Source: Pseudomonas trivialis (GTDB lineage: Bacteria > Pseudomonadota > Gammaproteobacteria > Pseudomonadales > Pseudomonadaceae). Taken from it: DNA of 64,000 bases. The notes below the pieces were generated by a model that was not told the DNA's origin, did no database searches, and saw nothing but the letters and a program-made list of their open reading frames with translations. Position 1 is the stretch's first letter, and every line of letters starts with the position of its first letter. The position numbers and the translations under genes are program-made. The stretch lies in assembly GCF_001439805.1 (NCBI RefSeq), contig NZ_JYLK01000005.1:294747-358746 (forward strand), written 5' to 3'. Below, piece by piece: positions 1 to 9,533 of this stretch.

Positions 1-28
1 CAACAACTAAAAATGGGCATGTACAACC

Positions 29-646
29 ATGACATTACTGACTGAACACGAACAACGCCAGGTCGCCGAAGCGATTGCGCGAGTCGAACAACAGACCGAC
101 GCGGAGCTGGTGACCGTGCTGGCGGCGCGTGCCGACGACTACGCCTACATCCCGCTGTTGTGGGCCAGCCTGATCGCGTTGGTGGTGCCGGGCATCGTGC
201 ATTACCTGTCGGGCTACATGACCATGTACACCTTGCTGCTGGCGCAATGGGCGACGTTCATCGTGCTGTGCCTGCTGTTTCGTTTGCCCAGTGTCACCAC
301 CCGCCTGATCCCGCGTTCGGTGCGTCATTGGCGCGCGTCCAACCTGGCGCGGCGCCAGTTTCTGGAGCAGAACCTGCACCACACGCTGGGCAGCACCGGG
401 GTGCTGATTTTTGTCAGCGAGGCGGAGCGCTATGTGGAAATCCTGGTGGATGACGGCATCTCCAAACGCCTGGATGACAGCAGTTGGGATGTGATCGTCA
501 AAACGTTTACCCGGCAGGTGAAACAGGGGCAGACCCTGGCCGGGTTTATTGCCTGTATCGAGGCGTGTGGTGAGTTGCTCAAGGTGCATGTGCCGGTGAC
601 GCAGACGCGTAATGAGTTGCCCAATCGGCTGGTTGTGCTCGAATAA
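29..646 (+). CDS. TPM-domain membrane protein
   Basis: A 205-residue protein. It has a short soluble N-terminus, two hydrophobic segments at about residues 41-85, and a C-terminal soluble part (about 115-190) resembling the TPM (Psb32/TLP18.3) domain, including the stretch TGVLIFVSEAERYVEILVDD. TPM proteins are often encoded beside a LemA-family gene and another TPM protein; the window edge cuts off that upstream context. The function is unknown beyond a likely membrane or envelope role. The ATG at 29 is the first in-frame start, but no strong ribosome binding site precedes it. The family call is from recognisable sequence style only. Confidence 0.75.
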   Translation: MTLLTEHEQRQVAEAIARVEQQTDAELVTVLAARADDYAYIPLLWASLIALVVPGIVHYLSGYMTMYTLLLAQWATFIVLCLLFRLPSVTTRLIPRSVRHWRASNLARRQFLEQNLHHTLGSTGVLIFVSEAERYVEILVDDGISKRLDDSSWDVIVKTFTRQVKQGQTLAGFIACIEACGELLKVHVPVTQTRNELPNRLVVLE

Positions 647-667
647 TCCAGGCACGCCCTGAGCCCT

Positions 668-690
668 GTGGGAGCTGGCTTTGTGTTGAC
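668..690. repeat. partial REP-like sequence
   Basis: The gap between the first two genes contains TGTGGGAGCTGGCTT, the arm of a REP palindrome common in fluorescent pseudomonads. No complete inverted partner is visible, so it looks like a degenerate or single REP. Nothing else stands out in this gap of about 130 bases apart from an AT-rich TAAAAT at 739-744, which could be a -10 element for the next gene. Confidence 0.35.
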
Positions 691-778
691 TGACTAACCG
701 TTGATCAAATAACTCCGTGCCCTCAACGGTCATCCCCCCTAAAATGCCCGGCATTCCCTGCCCGAGGCGTTTTTGTTC

Positions 779-1996
779 ATGTCCGTCACCGCTAAACCCG
801 CCAGCCTCGCGCCGGATCATCATGCCCAGTTCATTGAGCTGCTGAACGCGAGCCTTGCGCAGAACGCCTTTATCAAGCTGGTGCTGGCCAAATACGTGGG
901 AGAGGAAGCCGAGCTGCAACGGCTGATCATCAAGCCGGTGACGGTCAAGGAGCAGGCGTGCCTGTCTTTCGTGTATCGCTACAAGACCCGCGATATCACC
1001 CGCAACCTGCCGCTGGCAGACGGTGTGGCGGCGATTGCCGCGTTGCTGCCGGCCTCGTTCAAGAACGCGCACCTGTTGTCGCTGACCGATGAAGCCCAGC
1101 TGGAATACAGCAAGAAAAACAAAAGCTCGCTGTTTAAAAGCAAACCGCAACAATTGCGCGAGGCGCCGTCTGCCGAGCATAACCGCGAGAAGCATCGCTT
1201 TCTTGACCTGAGTCGGCCATTCCTCGCCGATCTGGGGGTGACCGACGCCAGGCAGGCGCTGATCCCGTCGATGTCACGCAAGTGGAAGCAGATCAACAAG
1301 TTCATCGAAGTGTTCAGCCATGCGCTGACCTCGTCGCCCCTCAAACTCGACCAACCGGTGCGTGTTGCCGATTTCGGCTCGGGCAAGGGTTACCTGACGT
1401 TCGCGATCCACGATTACCTGCGCAACACCCTCAAGGCCGAAGGCGAAGTCACCGGCGTGGAGTTGCGCGAAGACATGGTGACTCTGTGCAACGCCGCCGC
1501 CGCTCGCCTGGAACACCCTGGGCTGGTGTTCAAATGCGGGGACGTGCGCAGCGTGGCGCCGAGTGCGCTGGACGTGATGATCGCTCTGCATGCCTGCGAT
1601 ATCGCCACCGACTATGCGATCCACACCGGCATCCGCTCAGGCGCGTCGATCATCATGTGCTCGCCGTGCTGCCACAAACAGATTCGCCTGCAGATCCAGA
1701 GCCCGGCGCTGCTCAAGCCGATGCTGCAATATGGTCTGCACCTGGGCCAGCAGGCGGAGATGGTCACGGACAGCCTGCGTGCGCTGTTCCTCGAGGCCTG
1801 TGGCTATGAGACCAAGGTGTTCGAGTTCATTTCGCTGGAACACACCAACAAGAACAAGATGATCCTCGCGGTGAAGCGCGCGCAGCCGTTGGAAAATACG
1901 CAGTTGCTGGCGAAAATCCAGGAATTGAAGGCGTTCTATCACATCACTGAACACTGCCTGGAAACCCTGCTGCGCGCGGAGGGTTTGTTGAGCTGA
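779..1996 (+). CDS. class I SAM-dependent methyltransferase
   Basis: A 405-residue protein. The central part carries the class I methyltransferase glycine-rich loop VADFGSGKGYLTFAI (about residues 195-209) followed by an acidic strand end (VTGVELRED), as expected for S-adenosylmethionine binding. A Cys-rich stretch, MCSPCCHKQI, follows and is typical of the Methyltransf_32 group, where the CCH motif is conserved. The target (RNA, protein or small molecule) cannot be told from sequence. The start is the ATG at 779, with GAGG about 11 bases upstream; a TTG two codons earlier is less likely. It is convergent with the FecR gene, with 8 bases between the stop codons. Confidence 0.8.
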   Translation: MSVTAKPASLAPDHHAQFIELLNASLAQNAFIKLVLAKYVGEEAELQRLIIKPVTVKEQACLSFVYRYKTRDITRNLPLADGVAAIAALLPASFKNAHLLSLTDEAQLEYSKKNKSSLFKSKPQQLREAPSAEHNREKHRFLDLSRPFLADLGVTDARQALIPSMSRKWKQINKFIEVFSHALTSSPLKLDQPVRVADFGSGKGYLTFAIHDYLRNTLKAEGEVTGVELREDMVTLCNAAAARLEHPGLVFKCGDVRSVAPSALDVMIALHACDIATDYAIHTGIRSGASIIMCSPCCHKQIRLQIQSPALLKPMLQYGLHLGQQAEMVTDSLRALFLEACGYETKVFEFISLEHTNKNKMILAVKRAQPLENTQLLAKIQELKAFYHITEHCLETLLRAEGLLS

Positions 1997-2004
1997 GGCG
2001 GGGT

Positions 2005-2973
2005 TTATGGGCGCGGTTCGATCCGCAGGATGCCGTCCGCCGAGGCCACGGTTTTCACCGGCAGCAGCGCGGGCAGGGCATTGAGCAGGGCGTCGGGGTT
2101 ATTCACATCCAGATTGCCCGACACCTTGAGCGCCGCAACTGCCTTGTTGACCTGCAGCGGCACCTGAGGGCGATACAGGCTCAACTCGTCGATCAGGCTG
2201 GCCAGTTCCAGGTTGCGAAACGACAAGTGGCCGCTGCGCCAGTCGGCCACTTCTTCGGCGATGATGGATTGCTGTTGCAGCGTGCCTTGGGTGTAGCGGT
2301 AAGTCGCGCGTTGCCGGGCGCCGAGCAGGGCGACGGGTTTGTTCGCATCCGGTTCGAACGCCACCTGGCCATGGGCGACGCTGACCACCAGTTGCTGCTG
2401 GCTGCGGCGCACATCGAAACCGGTGCCTACCGCCCGCACAGTCGCGGTGCCGGCCTGCACGTACAGGGGGCGTTCCTTGTCGGCGGCGACGTCGATGTAC
2501 AGTTGGCCCTGGTCCAGGTGAAGAATGCGTTGATGCGCGGTGAAGTCAACGCGGATGTGGGTGTTGGCGTTCACGTACAGCGTGCTGCCATCGGGCAGGG
2601 TGAGGGTGCGCATACCCTTGGCGTGAACCGCCACTTGGCTGTGATACGGATGGCGGGGCGCGCCCAGGTGCGTGGCCAGCACGGCGCAAAGCACGCCGGC
2701 TGCCACGGCCAGGGCCGAGCGCCAGAGGGACGGTTTGCGTGCAGGCAGCGCCACGGGCTTGTTCAGTTGTTGAAGTTGGGCGAGGTCGGCCCACAGCTGT
2801 TCGAATTCGGCATAGGCATGCGCATGCGCAGGCACCGACTGCCAGGCCGCAAAGGCTTTGCGCTCGGTGCGGCTCAGGTGGTTGCGGCTGCGTGCAAACC
2901 AGCTGGCGGCCTGCGCATCGATGGCGTCGCGTGCTTCGATGTCCAGGGCGTCGGTGTCGCTCAGGCGGTTCAT
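2005..2973 (-). CDS. FecR-family anti-sigma regulator
   Basis: A 322-residue FecR-like protein. The N-terminal cytoplasmic domain carries the usual W-containing helices (AASWFARSRNHLSRTERKAF AAW). One transmembrane segment lies near residues 90-110, and the periplasmic FecR domain follows, with TLPDGSTLYVNANTHI and a C-terminal module ending RIEPRP. Such proteins pass a signal from a TonB-dependent outer-membrane receptor to an ECF sigma factor. The start overlaps the stop of the sigma-factor remnant as ATGA, the classical FecI-FecR coupling. The expected partner genes are missing: the sigma gene is broken and no TonB receptor follows, because the next gene is convergent. FecR therefore looks orphaned. 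Confidence 0.85.
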   Translation of the reverse strand: MNRLSDTDALDIEARDAIDAQAASWFARSRNHLSRTERKAFAAWQSVPAHAHAYAEFEQLWADLAQLQQLNKPVALPARKPSLWRSALAVAAGVLCAVLATHLGAPRHPYHSQVAVHAKGMRTLTLPDGSTLYVNANTHIRVDFTAHQRILHLDQGQLYIDVAADKERPLYVQAGTATVRAVGTGFDVRRSQQQLVVSVAHGQVAFEPDANKPVALLGARQRATYRYTQGTLQQQSIIAEEVADWRSGHLSFRNLELASLIDELSLYRPQVPLQVNKAVAALKVSGNLDVNNPDALLNALPALLPVKTVASADGILRIEPRP

Positions 2974-3142
2974 TCTGGCTGCTCCGTGCCGGGGTTGGAT
3001 TGAAGGTGCCTTTTGCAATGCAGCAGGGCGATCTGCGCTTGGCTCATGCCTTCGAAGCGGTGCAGCATAAGGGCTTCTCGCCTGCGGGGCGAGCGTTCGG
3101 CGAGGACTTCGTTCAATTGTTCCAGGCGCTGCGCGACTGCGC
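2970..3142 (-). pseudogene. remnant of a FecI-type ECF sigma factor
   Basis: Translating the minus strand in the frame that ends at the TGA overlapping the FecR start gives about 57 residues. These match the end of a FecI-like sigma factor: QRLEQLNEVLAERSPRRRE, then ALMLHRFEGMSQAQIA, then LLHCKRHLQ. In intact relatives, about 17 residues holding the region 4.2 recognition helix lie between AQIA and the LLHC stretch. Here they are missing in frame. Regions 2 and 3 are also absent, because upstream of about 3146 the sequence changes to non-coding REP-containing DNA. Both losses point to a dead gene. Confidence 0.75.
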
Positions 3143-3187
3143 ATGAGCTATTTCAGGCAACCACACCCCTATGGCGAGCGGGCCCGC

Positions 3188-3322
3188 TGTGGCGAGCGGG
3201 CTTGCCCCGCGTTGGGGGGCGAAGCGCTCCCAATTAAGGAAGACGCGGTGTACCTGACGCTGCTCAGCGCCTGGTTTTGGGGCTGCTGCGCAGCCCAACG
3301 CAGGACAAGCCTGCTCGCCACA
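3188..3322. repeat. REP doublet (REPIN-like)
   Basis: Two 17-base arms in inverted orientation, TGTGGCGAGCGGGCTTG at 3188-3204 and CAAGCCTGCTCGCCACA at 3306-3322, differ at one base and enclose about 100 bases. A partial extra copy (ATGGCGAGCGGGCC) lies just upstream at about 3173. This is the layout of a pair of REP palindromes mobilised together (REPIN). The element sits where the N-terminal part of the sigma factor should be. Confidence 0.7.
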
Positions 3323-3362
3323 TGGCTAAGTGGAAGACCTGGCGCAGCCTCCCACCTTTTGA

Positions 3363-4379
3363 TCAGCGCTCGACCGGGACGGACAGTGCCGGGTTACCCA
3401 GTGGATGAGTACGTGCGGCAAAGAACTTCACGTCCACGCCCGTGCCGTCAAACAACTGCGAATAGCGCCTTTTCTGCTGACGGATAAACCCATCACTGCG
3501 CCCCGACACCGCGATCGCCAGGGTGCTCACATCCGCTTGGCGAATCGCATCCACCAGGTGTTGATCCTGCGGCCCCAAGTCATGGCCGAAGATGCACAAC
3601 GCGCCTTTGTGGCTGAGCAATTGTTCATAGCAGAACGACAGGTAATCCGAGCTGCGGATGGTCTTGAGCTTCTCTTGCACCGTGCCTTCGCTGACAAACA
3701 GCGGCACGTCGTCAAGGGTCTTGATCGTGTTGTTGATGGCAAAGCTGCTGAGCAGGGTGCTGTCGGTGGACGCCAGTTTGCGCGCGGTGCCGTCCAGGTT
3801 GCGCACCAGGTGCAGGCCGCCGTGCAGGTACAGAATGCGCGTGGCGTTGGTGCGGGTGTCGCGCAGGTCGAAGTGGGCGTCGGCGCTGCGGAACAGGTCG
3901 TCGATGCCCGGCGTGTGCAGGATCGCCCAGTAATTGAGCAAGTCGTAGTTGCTGGTGAACACCGTCGCGTAGCGCTGCAATTCATGGTTGATCGTCGCCA
4001 GTGTCGATGGCTGCACCAGGCGCCACGGGATATGCACGGCGTGGATGGTATTGATCAGCGCTTCCTTGATCGCGTAGTAGCGGTTGCGCGGCGCCGCCGA
4101 GCTGACGGCCAGTGCCTTGTTGACGCGGCTAGTGGTTTTCAGTGCGCCCAGGGCCTGCTCGAAACTGCGGGTTTGCAGGGCGTCGAACACGCTGAGCTCG
4201 GAGGGCCCCAGAGGTTTTTCTTCGACGGTGCGCGCGTTTTCAAACAGTGAGTCGTAGGCAAAGTCTTCCCAAATCGTGCGGCTGGCGCCGTTGCCGATCA
4301 GAATCCCACTGAAGTCGAGGGCAGCACTCAGCGTGCTCCAGTCTTCAAGGTGGGCGTCGATATCCTGGAAATCCTTCAT
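3363..4379 (-). CDS. DUF4917 family protein with SIR2-like motifs
   Basis: A 338-residue protein, counted from the ATG at 4379 (MKDFQDID). I recognise it as a DUF4917-type protein. It shows a row of motifs found in SIR2-like NAD-binding folds: ILIGNGAS (26-33), FTSNYDLLNY (141-150), LYLHGGLHL (183-191) and a late FGHDLGPQDQHLV (264-276). The biochemical role is not established. SIR2-like folds include NAD-consuming enzymes, but activity here is inference. An in-frame upstream ATG at 4433, with AGGA very close to it, would add 18 residues; I favour 4379 because the family-like sequence begins there. It stands alone, divergent from yiaY. Confidence 0.7.
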   Translation of the reverse strand: MKDFQDIDAHLEDWSTLSAALDFSGILIGNGASRTIWEDFAYDSLFENARTVEEKPLGPSELSVFDALQTRSFEQALGALKTTSRVNKALAVSSAAPRNRYYAIKEALINTIHAVHIPWRLVQPSTLATINHELQRYATVFTSNYDLLNYWAILHTPGIDDLFRSADAHFDLRDTRTNATRILYLHGGLHLVRNLDGTARKLASTDSTLLSSFAINNTIKTLDDVPLFVSEGTVQEKLKTIRSSDYLSFCYEQLLSHKGALCIFGHDLGPQDQHLVDAIRQADVSTLAIAVSGRSDGFIRQQKRRYSQLFDGTGVDVKFFAARTHPLGNPALSVPVER

Positions 4380-4502
4380 TGCGGCGGGTCTACTCAAAAT
4401 CGGCTGGACGGTGACTTTATCACGAGCGGGCATTGATCCTGGTCAACATGCGCCGTGCGGCAAGGGTTGATGCTGTCGGCCTAACGCCTCCGAGGATTGA
4501 CC

Positions 4503-5651
4503 ATGAGCAGCACCTTCTTCATTCCCGCCGTCAACATCATGGGCACCGATTGCCTGGACGACGCCATGCTCGCCATCCGCAACTACGGTTTTCGCAAGGC
4601 GCTGATCGTGACCGACGCGGGCCTGGCCAAGGCGGGCGTGGCCGGCATGATTGCCGAGAAGCTGGCGCTGCAGGACATTGAGTCGGTGATCTATGACGGT
4701 GCCAGGCCCAACCCCAACGTGGACAATGTCGAGAAAGGCCTGGTGCTGCTGCAACAGAGCGCCTGTGATTTCGTGGTGTCCCTGGGCGGCGGCTCGCCCC
4801 ATGACTGCGCCAAGGGCATCGCGTTGTGCGCCACCAATGGCGGGCGTATCGGCGATTACGAAGGCGTCGACCGGTCGAGCAAGCCGCAACTGCCGCTGGT
4901 GGCCATCAATACCACCGCCGGCACCGCCAGCGAGATGACCCGCTTCTGCATCATCACCGATGAAACCCGCCACGTGAAAATGGCCATCGTGGACCGCAAC
5001 GTCACGCCGTTGCTGTCGGTCAACGATCCCGCGCTGATGGTCGGCATGCCCAAGGGCCTCACCGCCGCTACCGGCATGGACGCGCTGACTCATGCCATCG
5101 AAGCCTACGTGTCCACCGCCGCCACGCCGATTACCGATGCCTGCGCGATCAAGGCCATCGAACTGATCAGCGCCAACCTGCGCCTGGCGGTGCGCGACGG
5201 CAGCGACAAAACCGCACGGGAGAATATGGCCTATGCGCAGTTCCTCGCCGGCATGGCCTTCAACAATGCGTCACTGGGTTTCGTGCATGCCATGGCGCAC
5301 CAATTGGGCGGCTTTTATGACTTGCCCCACGGTGTATGCAACGCGGTATTGCTGCCCCACGTGCAAAGCTTCAACGCCAGTGTTTGCGCCAGACGCCTGA
5401 GTGATGTGGCGCGCGCGTTGGGTGCCGATGTCTCCGGCATTACCGCCGAAGAGGGCGCCCAGACCGCCATTGCCGCGATCCGCAGACTGTCCCACGACGT
5501 AGAGATCCCCGCCGGCCTGCGCGAACTCGGCGCGAAGTTGCAGGACATTCCACTGCTGGCCAGCAATGCGCTGAAGGACGCATGCGGGCTGACCAACCCT
5601 CGTCGGGCGGATCAACGGCAGATTGAGGAGGTTTTTCGCAGTGCGTTTTAG
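4503..5651 (+). CDS. yiaY: iron-containing alcohol dehydrogenase (YiaY/AdhB type)
   Basis: A 382-residue group III, Fe-dependent alcohol dehydrogenase. The N-terminal Rossmann half contains the signature [18 protein letters not shown] and a [12 protein letters not shown] stretch. The metal-binding half follows, with [14 protein letters not shown] and [18 protein letters not shown] supplying the conserved Asp/His ligands. The length equals that of E. coli YiaY. It probably oxidises a small alcohol or threonine-like substrate with NAD. The start is the ATG at 4503 with GAGG 8 bases upstream. It is convergent with the MFS gene; the two stops overlap by 4 bases (5648-5651). Confidence 0.85.
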   Translation: MSSTFFIPAVNIMGTDCLDDAMLAIRNYGFRKALIVTDAGLAKAGVAGMIAEKLALQDIESVIYDGARPNPNVDNVEKGLVLLQQSACDFVVSLGGGSPHDCAKGIALCATNGGRIGDYEGVDRSSKPQLPLVAINTTAGTASEMTRFCIITDETRHVKMAIVDRNVTPLLSVNDPALMVGMPKGLTAATGMDALTHAIEAYVSTAATPITDACAIKAIELISANLRLAVRDGSDKTARENMAYAQFLAGMAFNNASLGFVHAMAHQLGGFYDLPHGVCNAVLLPHVQSFNASVCARRLSDVARALGADVSGITAEEGAQTAIAAIRRLSHDVEIPAGLRELGAKLQDIPLLASNALKDACGLTNPRRADQRQIEEVFRSAF

Positions 5652-6805
5652 ATCGCCCGGCAGCGAGCCACACAGGCGCAGGCAGTACTCGCCAGCACTA
5701 CGCACAGCAGCGTAAAGGGCCATGCCTGCTCGCTCACCAGCAGGCTCGCCACGCCGCCGATCAGCGCGGCGATCAATTGATGAATGAACCCGCTCAAGGC
5801 CATGGCGTAAGCGCCACTGACCGGAGACTGATCATTGGCCATGGATAAGCTGATGGGATAGCTCATCGACTGCCCCACCAATGCCAGGCAATAGGGCATC
5901 CACAGCAGCACCGCCAGTGCGCCGGCAAATACACTGCCCAACAGCATGATCACCGTGCCCAGCAACACCAGCGCACTGCCGACGCTCATCATGGTCAACC
6001 GCCCCACGCGCGCGACAAGGCGATTGACCAGCAGCGCCCCTGCCAGATACGCGCCGCTGATCGGCCAGCCCAGCCAGCCATATTGCGCCGCGCTCCAGCC
6101 AAAGCGCCCTTGCAAGATCAACGGTGCACATGTGTTGAACGCGATGATCACCCCGTAGCCCAGCCCGCCAGCGAGTGCCGCGTACAGGAAGGGGGGATGT
6201 CGCACAATCTGTGTGTAAACACGCCATGTCGAGACCGAAGGGGCGGCTTTTATACGCGTCGTAACTATCATGCGCTGCACCACCACCATCAGCACGCCGG
6301 CCCCTAGCGCCAAGGTATAAAAGATCGCCTCCCAACCGAATGCCACCTGCAACAGCGAACCTGCGAACTGGCCCAGGCCCAAGGCAATCACAAAAGTCAT
6401 TCCCAACCATGACAACCCCTTGGCCAGCAGTGCGCCGCTGAAAGCATCGCGCACCAGCACGCGCGCCATTACCGCAACGCCACCCGCGCCAAGGCCCTGA
6501 ATCAGCCGCATTGCCAGGAAGAATTCGACATTGACCGCCAACGTAATTGCCGCACTCGCCAGCGCGTACACCGCCAACGCTGCAAGCAATACCCGCTTTC
6601 TGCCAAATCGCTCGCCCAGGCTGCCCCATAGCAACATCGGCAGTGCCATGCCCACCAGGTACACCGCAATTGCCATTGCCACCAGCTCTTCTGCGGCTGG
6701 CAGGAAGTGGGCGATGGCCGGGACTGCCGGCAAGTAGCTGCTGATGCCGGCTTGAGCAAGGAAGGCGGCGCTGCAGGCGAGGATGAGTGTGGTGGTGTTT
6801 TTCAA
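5648..6805 (-). CDS. MFS transporter, drug-efflux (Bcr/CflA-like) type
   Basis: A 385-residue protein with about 12 hydrophobic segments. The inter-helix 2/3 motif is [14 protein letters not shown] (about residues 61-74), and the helix 4 region [22 protein letters not shown] resembles the drug:H+ antiporter motif of Bcr/CflA exporters. It is likely an inner-membrane proton-coupled efflux pump; the substrate is unknown. Translation appears to start at TTG 6805, with AGGAT about 10 bases upstream. It is monocistronic, running toward yiaY. Confidence 0.8.
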   Translation of the reverse strand: MKNTTTLILACSAAFLAQAGISSYLPAVPAIAHFLPAAEELVAMAIAVYLVGMALPMLLWGSLGERFGRKRVLLAALAVYALASAAITLAVNVEFFLAMRLIQGLGAGGVAVMARVLVRDAFSGALLAKGLSWLGMTFVIALGLGQFAGSLLQVAFGWEAIFYTLALGAGVLMVVVQRMIVTTRIKAAPSVSTWRVYTQIVRHPPFLYAALAGGLGYGVIIAFNTCAPLILQGRFGWSAAQYGWLGWPISGAYLAGALLVNRLVARVGRLTMMSVGSALVLLGTVIMLLGSVFAGALAVLLWMPYCLALVGQSMSYPISLSMANDQSPVSGAYAMALSGFIHQLIAALIGGVASLLVSEQAWPFTLLCVVLASTACACVARCRAI

Positions 6806-6936
6806 GGGCCGGCTTATCCTTTTTTGGAGGGTAAGCTACAAGCTGATAGTGCGTTTGTCTGCACTGCGCAGTACTGGGTTTGTAACCACGCAGGAAAATT
6901 TTTGATCGTGCTGTTATTCGCTGCCACCGGCGCTGA

Positions 6937-7419
6937 TCAGCCAGCCAGCGCCCGTGCCGGTGTGCTGCTGAACTGGATCAGTACCACGCCGCCCATCAAC
7001 AACAGCGCGCCCACTACCCTGGGCGCGGTCAGTTGGCGCTCGACCAGGCCGAACAGGCCGAAGTGGTCAAGCAGCAGCGATGCGAGAATCTGTCCGGCCA
7101 TGGCCAGGGCGATAAACCCCGAGGCGCCGAGTTTGGGCAGCAGCATCAACGCCAGCGAGATAAAGCACACGCCGAAAGCGCCACCGGCCCACATCCACAA
7201 CGGTGCCTGGGTGATAAACGCCAGGCTTGGCAATGGCAGGCGCAGGGCAAGAATCACCGGCAGCAGCACAATGATGCTTACCAGCAATGACGCCAGCGTG
7301 GCCCAGAGCGGATGGCCGAGGCCGCGCCCGAGGCTGGCGTTGATCGCATTTTGAAACGGCACCACCACCCCGGCGATTACGGCCAACAGCAATAACCCGG
7401 CCCACTGCAACGTCGTCAT
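6937..7419 (-). CDS. DMT-family transporter (DUF606/YdcZ type)
   Basis: A 160-residue, very hydrophobic protein with about five transmembrane helices. It opens with GLLLLAVIAGVVVPFQNAIN, typical of the short DUF606 members of the drug/metabolite transporter superfamily, which act as small exporters, often as dimers. It is divergently transcribed from the LysR gene at 7488 across a gap of only 68 bases, so that LysR protein is the natural candidate regulator. The substrate is not predictable. Confidence 0.8.
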   Translation of the reverse strand: MTTLQWAGLLLLAVIAGVVVPFQNAINASLGRGLGHPLWATLASLLVSIIVLLPVILALRLPLPSLAFITQAPLWMWAGGAFGVCFISLALMLLPKLGASGFIALAMAGQILASLLLDHFGLFGLVERQLTAPRVVGALLLMGGVVLIQFSSTPARALAG

Positions 7420-7487
7420 GTCGAATCTCCCAGAGGTTTTGCTGGACTCTAGGGTATTCGTCGCGCAAATTTAAATTCCAATTACGT

Positions 7488-8414
7488 ATGGCTGGCATGC
7501 AGCTGATGAATGATCTGAGACGCATCGACCTCAACCTGTTGGTTATCCTCGACGCTTTGCTCAGTGAGCAACACGTCACCCGTGCCGCCGAGCGCCTGCA
7601 CCTGAGCCAGCCGGCGGTGAGCCATGCACTGGCGCGCCTGCGTGACCTGCTCGGCGACCCGTTGCTGGTGCGGCAGGGCGGTGCATTGGTTGCGACTGCC
7701 CGCGCGCTGGAGCTGGCCGCCCCGTTGGCCGAAGCCCTGGCCCACGTGCAGGCATTGCTGGCGCCGAACCGGTTTGATCCGGCGACCGCCAAGCGTCGGT
7801 TCCGTGTGGCAATGTCGGACTACGGCGCGGCAATTTTTTTGCCACAGCTGGTGCGCACGTTGCGTCGGGAGGCGCCGGGCATCGACTTGCAGGTCGTCCA
7901 GGCCAGCCGTGAAGGCATGGTCGACGGTGTGCTCAATGGCGATCTGGACCTGGCCGCCGGCGTCTTCCCGGACACGCCGGCCGAACTGCGGACTACACCG
8001 CTGTTCGAAGAGCACTACACCTGCCTGGTGGACCGCGACAGCCTGCCGGACAGCGGCGTGCTGGACTTGCCGACCTACCTGTCGCGGCCCCATGTACTGC
8101 TGGAGATGCGCGGCAGCGGCACCCCTGAAATCGAACGCGCCTTGAAAGCGATTCGGGAGCGGCGGCATGTGGCGATCAGCCTGCCCCACTGGGGCGTGGC
8201 GCCGCGGTTGATTCAGGGCACGGATCTGATCCTCACGGTGTCATCACGGGGAGTCCTGGCCATTGATCAGGAGCAATTGCTGGCCGTGCCGCCGCCGTTT
8301 CATATCCCCACGTTTGCTTTTGAGTTGGCTTGGCATGCGCGGCGGGGTGGGGATGCGGGGTTGCAGTGGTTGAGTGGGCAGGTGCGAGGTGTATTGTGCG
8401 ATGGCCGTTTATAA
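7488..8414 (+). CDS. LysR-family transcriptional regulator
   Basis: About 308 residues. The N-terminal winged helix-turn-helix reads [20 protein letters not shown], then [20 protein letters not shown], and then [11 protein letters not shown]. This is typical of the NodD/LeuO-like branch of LysR proteins. An effector-binding domain of about 200 residues follows. Three in-frame ATGs (7488, 7497, 7506) are possible starts and none has a strong ribosome binding site; many relatives begin at the MNDLRRID position (7506). It is divergent from the DUF606 exporter, which it probably regulates. fosA follows 14 bases downstream and may be cotranscribed. Confidence 0.88.
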   Translation: MAGMQLMNDLRRIDLNLLVILDALLSEQHVTRAAERLHLSQPAVSHALARLRDLLGDPLLVRQGGALVATARALELAAPLAEALAHVQALLAPNRFDPATAKRRFRVAMSDYGAAIFLPQLVRTLRREAPGIDLQVVQASREGMVDGVLNGDLDLAAGVFPDTPAELRTTPLFEEHYTCLVDRDSLPDSGVLDLPTYLSRPHVLLEMRGSGTPEIERALKAIRERRHVAISLPHWGVAPRLIQGTDLILTVSSRGVLAIDQEQLLAVPPPFHIPTFAFELAWHARRGGDAGLQWLSGQVRGVLCDGRL

Positions 8415-8428
8415 CAGGAAACAACAGC

Positions 8429-8839
8429 ATGCTTTCGGGACTCAATCACCTCACGCTGGCCGTCGTCGACCTGCAACGCAGCCTGCACTTCTACCACGAG
8501 CTGTTGCGCTTGCAGCTTGAGGCGACCTGGGACAACGGCGCTTACCTCTCGCTGCCTGGGTTATGGCTCTGTCTGTCCCTCGACCCGCTGCGCGACCCTG
8601 TGCCGGTGGTTGATTACACCCACTACGCATTCAGCACGCATGCTCGTGATTTTGATGCACTGGTTGAACGCCTCAGGGGCGCGGGTGTGCAGGAGTGGCG
8701 TGATAACCTCAGTGAGGGCGCTTCCTACTATTTTCTCGACCCTGACGGGTACAAGCTCGAGGTTCACGTCGGCGATCTGGCTTCGCGCCTGCAAGCCTGT
8801 CGTGACAAACCTTACTCAGGCATGAGGTTTTACCCATAA
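8429..8839 (+). CDS. fosA: fosfomycin resistance glutathione transferase FosA
   Basis: A 136-residue glyoxalase-superfamily enzyme, closely similar along its whole length to P. aeruginosa chromosomal FosA. FosA adds glutathione to fosfomycin in a Mn2+- and K+-dependent reaction. Expected metal ligands are visible: H7 (GLNHLTLAV), H65 (DYTHYAF) and E111 (KLEVHVGD). T9, Y39, W46 and R120 are also present. The potassium loop reads NLSEGAS at 93-99. The lysine that precedes this loop in P. aeruginosa (K90) is arginine here (R91, in EWRDN). The ATG at 8429 follows ACAGGAAACAACAGC, a normal ribosome binding site. Confidence 0.92.
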   Translation: MLSGLNHLTLAVVDLQRSLHFYHELLRLQLEATWDNGAYLSLPGLWLCLSLDPLRDPVPVVDYTHYAFSTHARDFDALVERLRGAGVQEWRDNLSEGASYYFLDPDGYKLEVHVGDLASRLQACRDKPYSGMRFYP

Positions 8840-8891
8840 CGCCGGAACGTGCAAAATCCCTCTACCTCAACCCTCCGTCAGAGTCGCGCCC

Positions 8892-9533
8892 ATGACCCCA
8901 TCCTTGCTGCTCGCTGTTCTTGCTTCGGGATTCATCTATGGCATTACGCCCGGTCCGGGCGTGCTGGCGGTGTTTGGCATCGGTGCCTCCCGTGGTCGCC
9001 GTGCCGGGGCGGGTTTTTTGTGCGGGCATTTGCTGGGGGATGTGGTGTGGTGCAGCACCGCGCTGATTGCGATTGTGGGCGCGCGCGAGGTCGGCAGCAC
9101 GGCATTCGACGTGCTCGGCATGCTCAGCGGGCTGTATCTGTTCTGGCTCGGCTGGCGCGCAATTCGCACCCAGCGTCGCAACAGTGATGCGCCCCAGGGC
9201 GCGGCGCGGCATCCGTTCTGGCACGGCATCCTGTTTGGCCTGACCAATCCCAAGGCGTACCCGGTAGCAGTCGCGACGTTCACGGCATTACTTTCCAGCC
9301 GCGCCGAATTGCTGACCTGGGCGATGCTGCCGTCGCTGATTTTCCTGAGCTTTACAGGCGGTCTGCTGGCCTACGCGATTCTGATCGGCGTGGTCGGCGC
9401 CCAGCGTGTGCGCACGGTGTATCAACGCCACGAAATCCTGATCACTCGGCTGTGCGGTGTGATGTTCATCGGCTTTGCTATCAATGCCCTGGCCCATGCG
9501 TTGCCGGGCCTGTTTGGCAGCAAACCTGCCTGA
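8892..9533 (+). CDS. LysE-family amino-acid exporter
   Basis: A 213-residue inner-membrane protein with about six hydrophobic helices. It carries the family signature near the N-terminus (GFIYGITPGPGVLAVFGIG, residues 13-31) and the central GILFGLTNPKAYPVAV stretch. LysE/RhtB proteins export amino acids or their derivatives. The substrate cannot be read from sequence. It lies 52 bases after fosA on the same strand. Confidence 0.88.
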   Translation: MTPSLLLAVLASGFIYGITPGPGVLAVFGIGASRGRRAGAGFLCGHLLGDVVWCSTALIAIVGAREVGSTAFDVLGMLSGLYLFWLGWRAIRTQRRNSDAPQGAARHPFWHGILFGLTNPKAYPVAVATFTALLSSRAELLTWAMLPSLIFLSFTGGLLAYAILIGVVGAQRVRTVYQRHEILITRLCGVMFIGFAINALAHALPGLFGSKPA

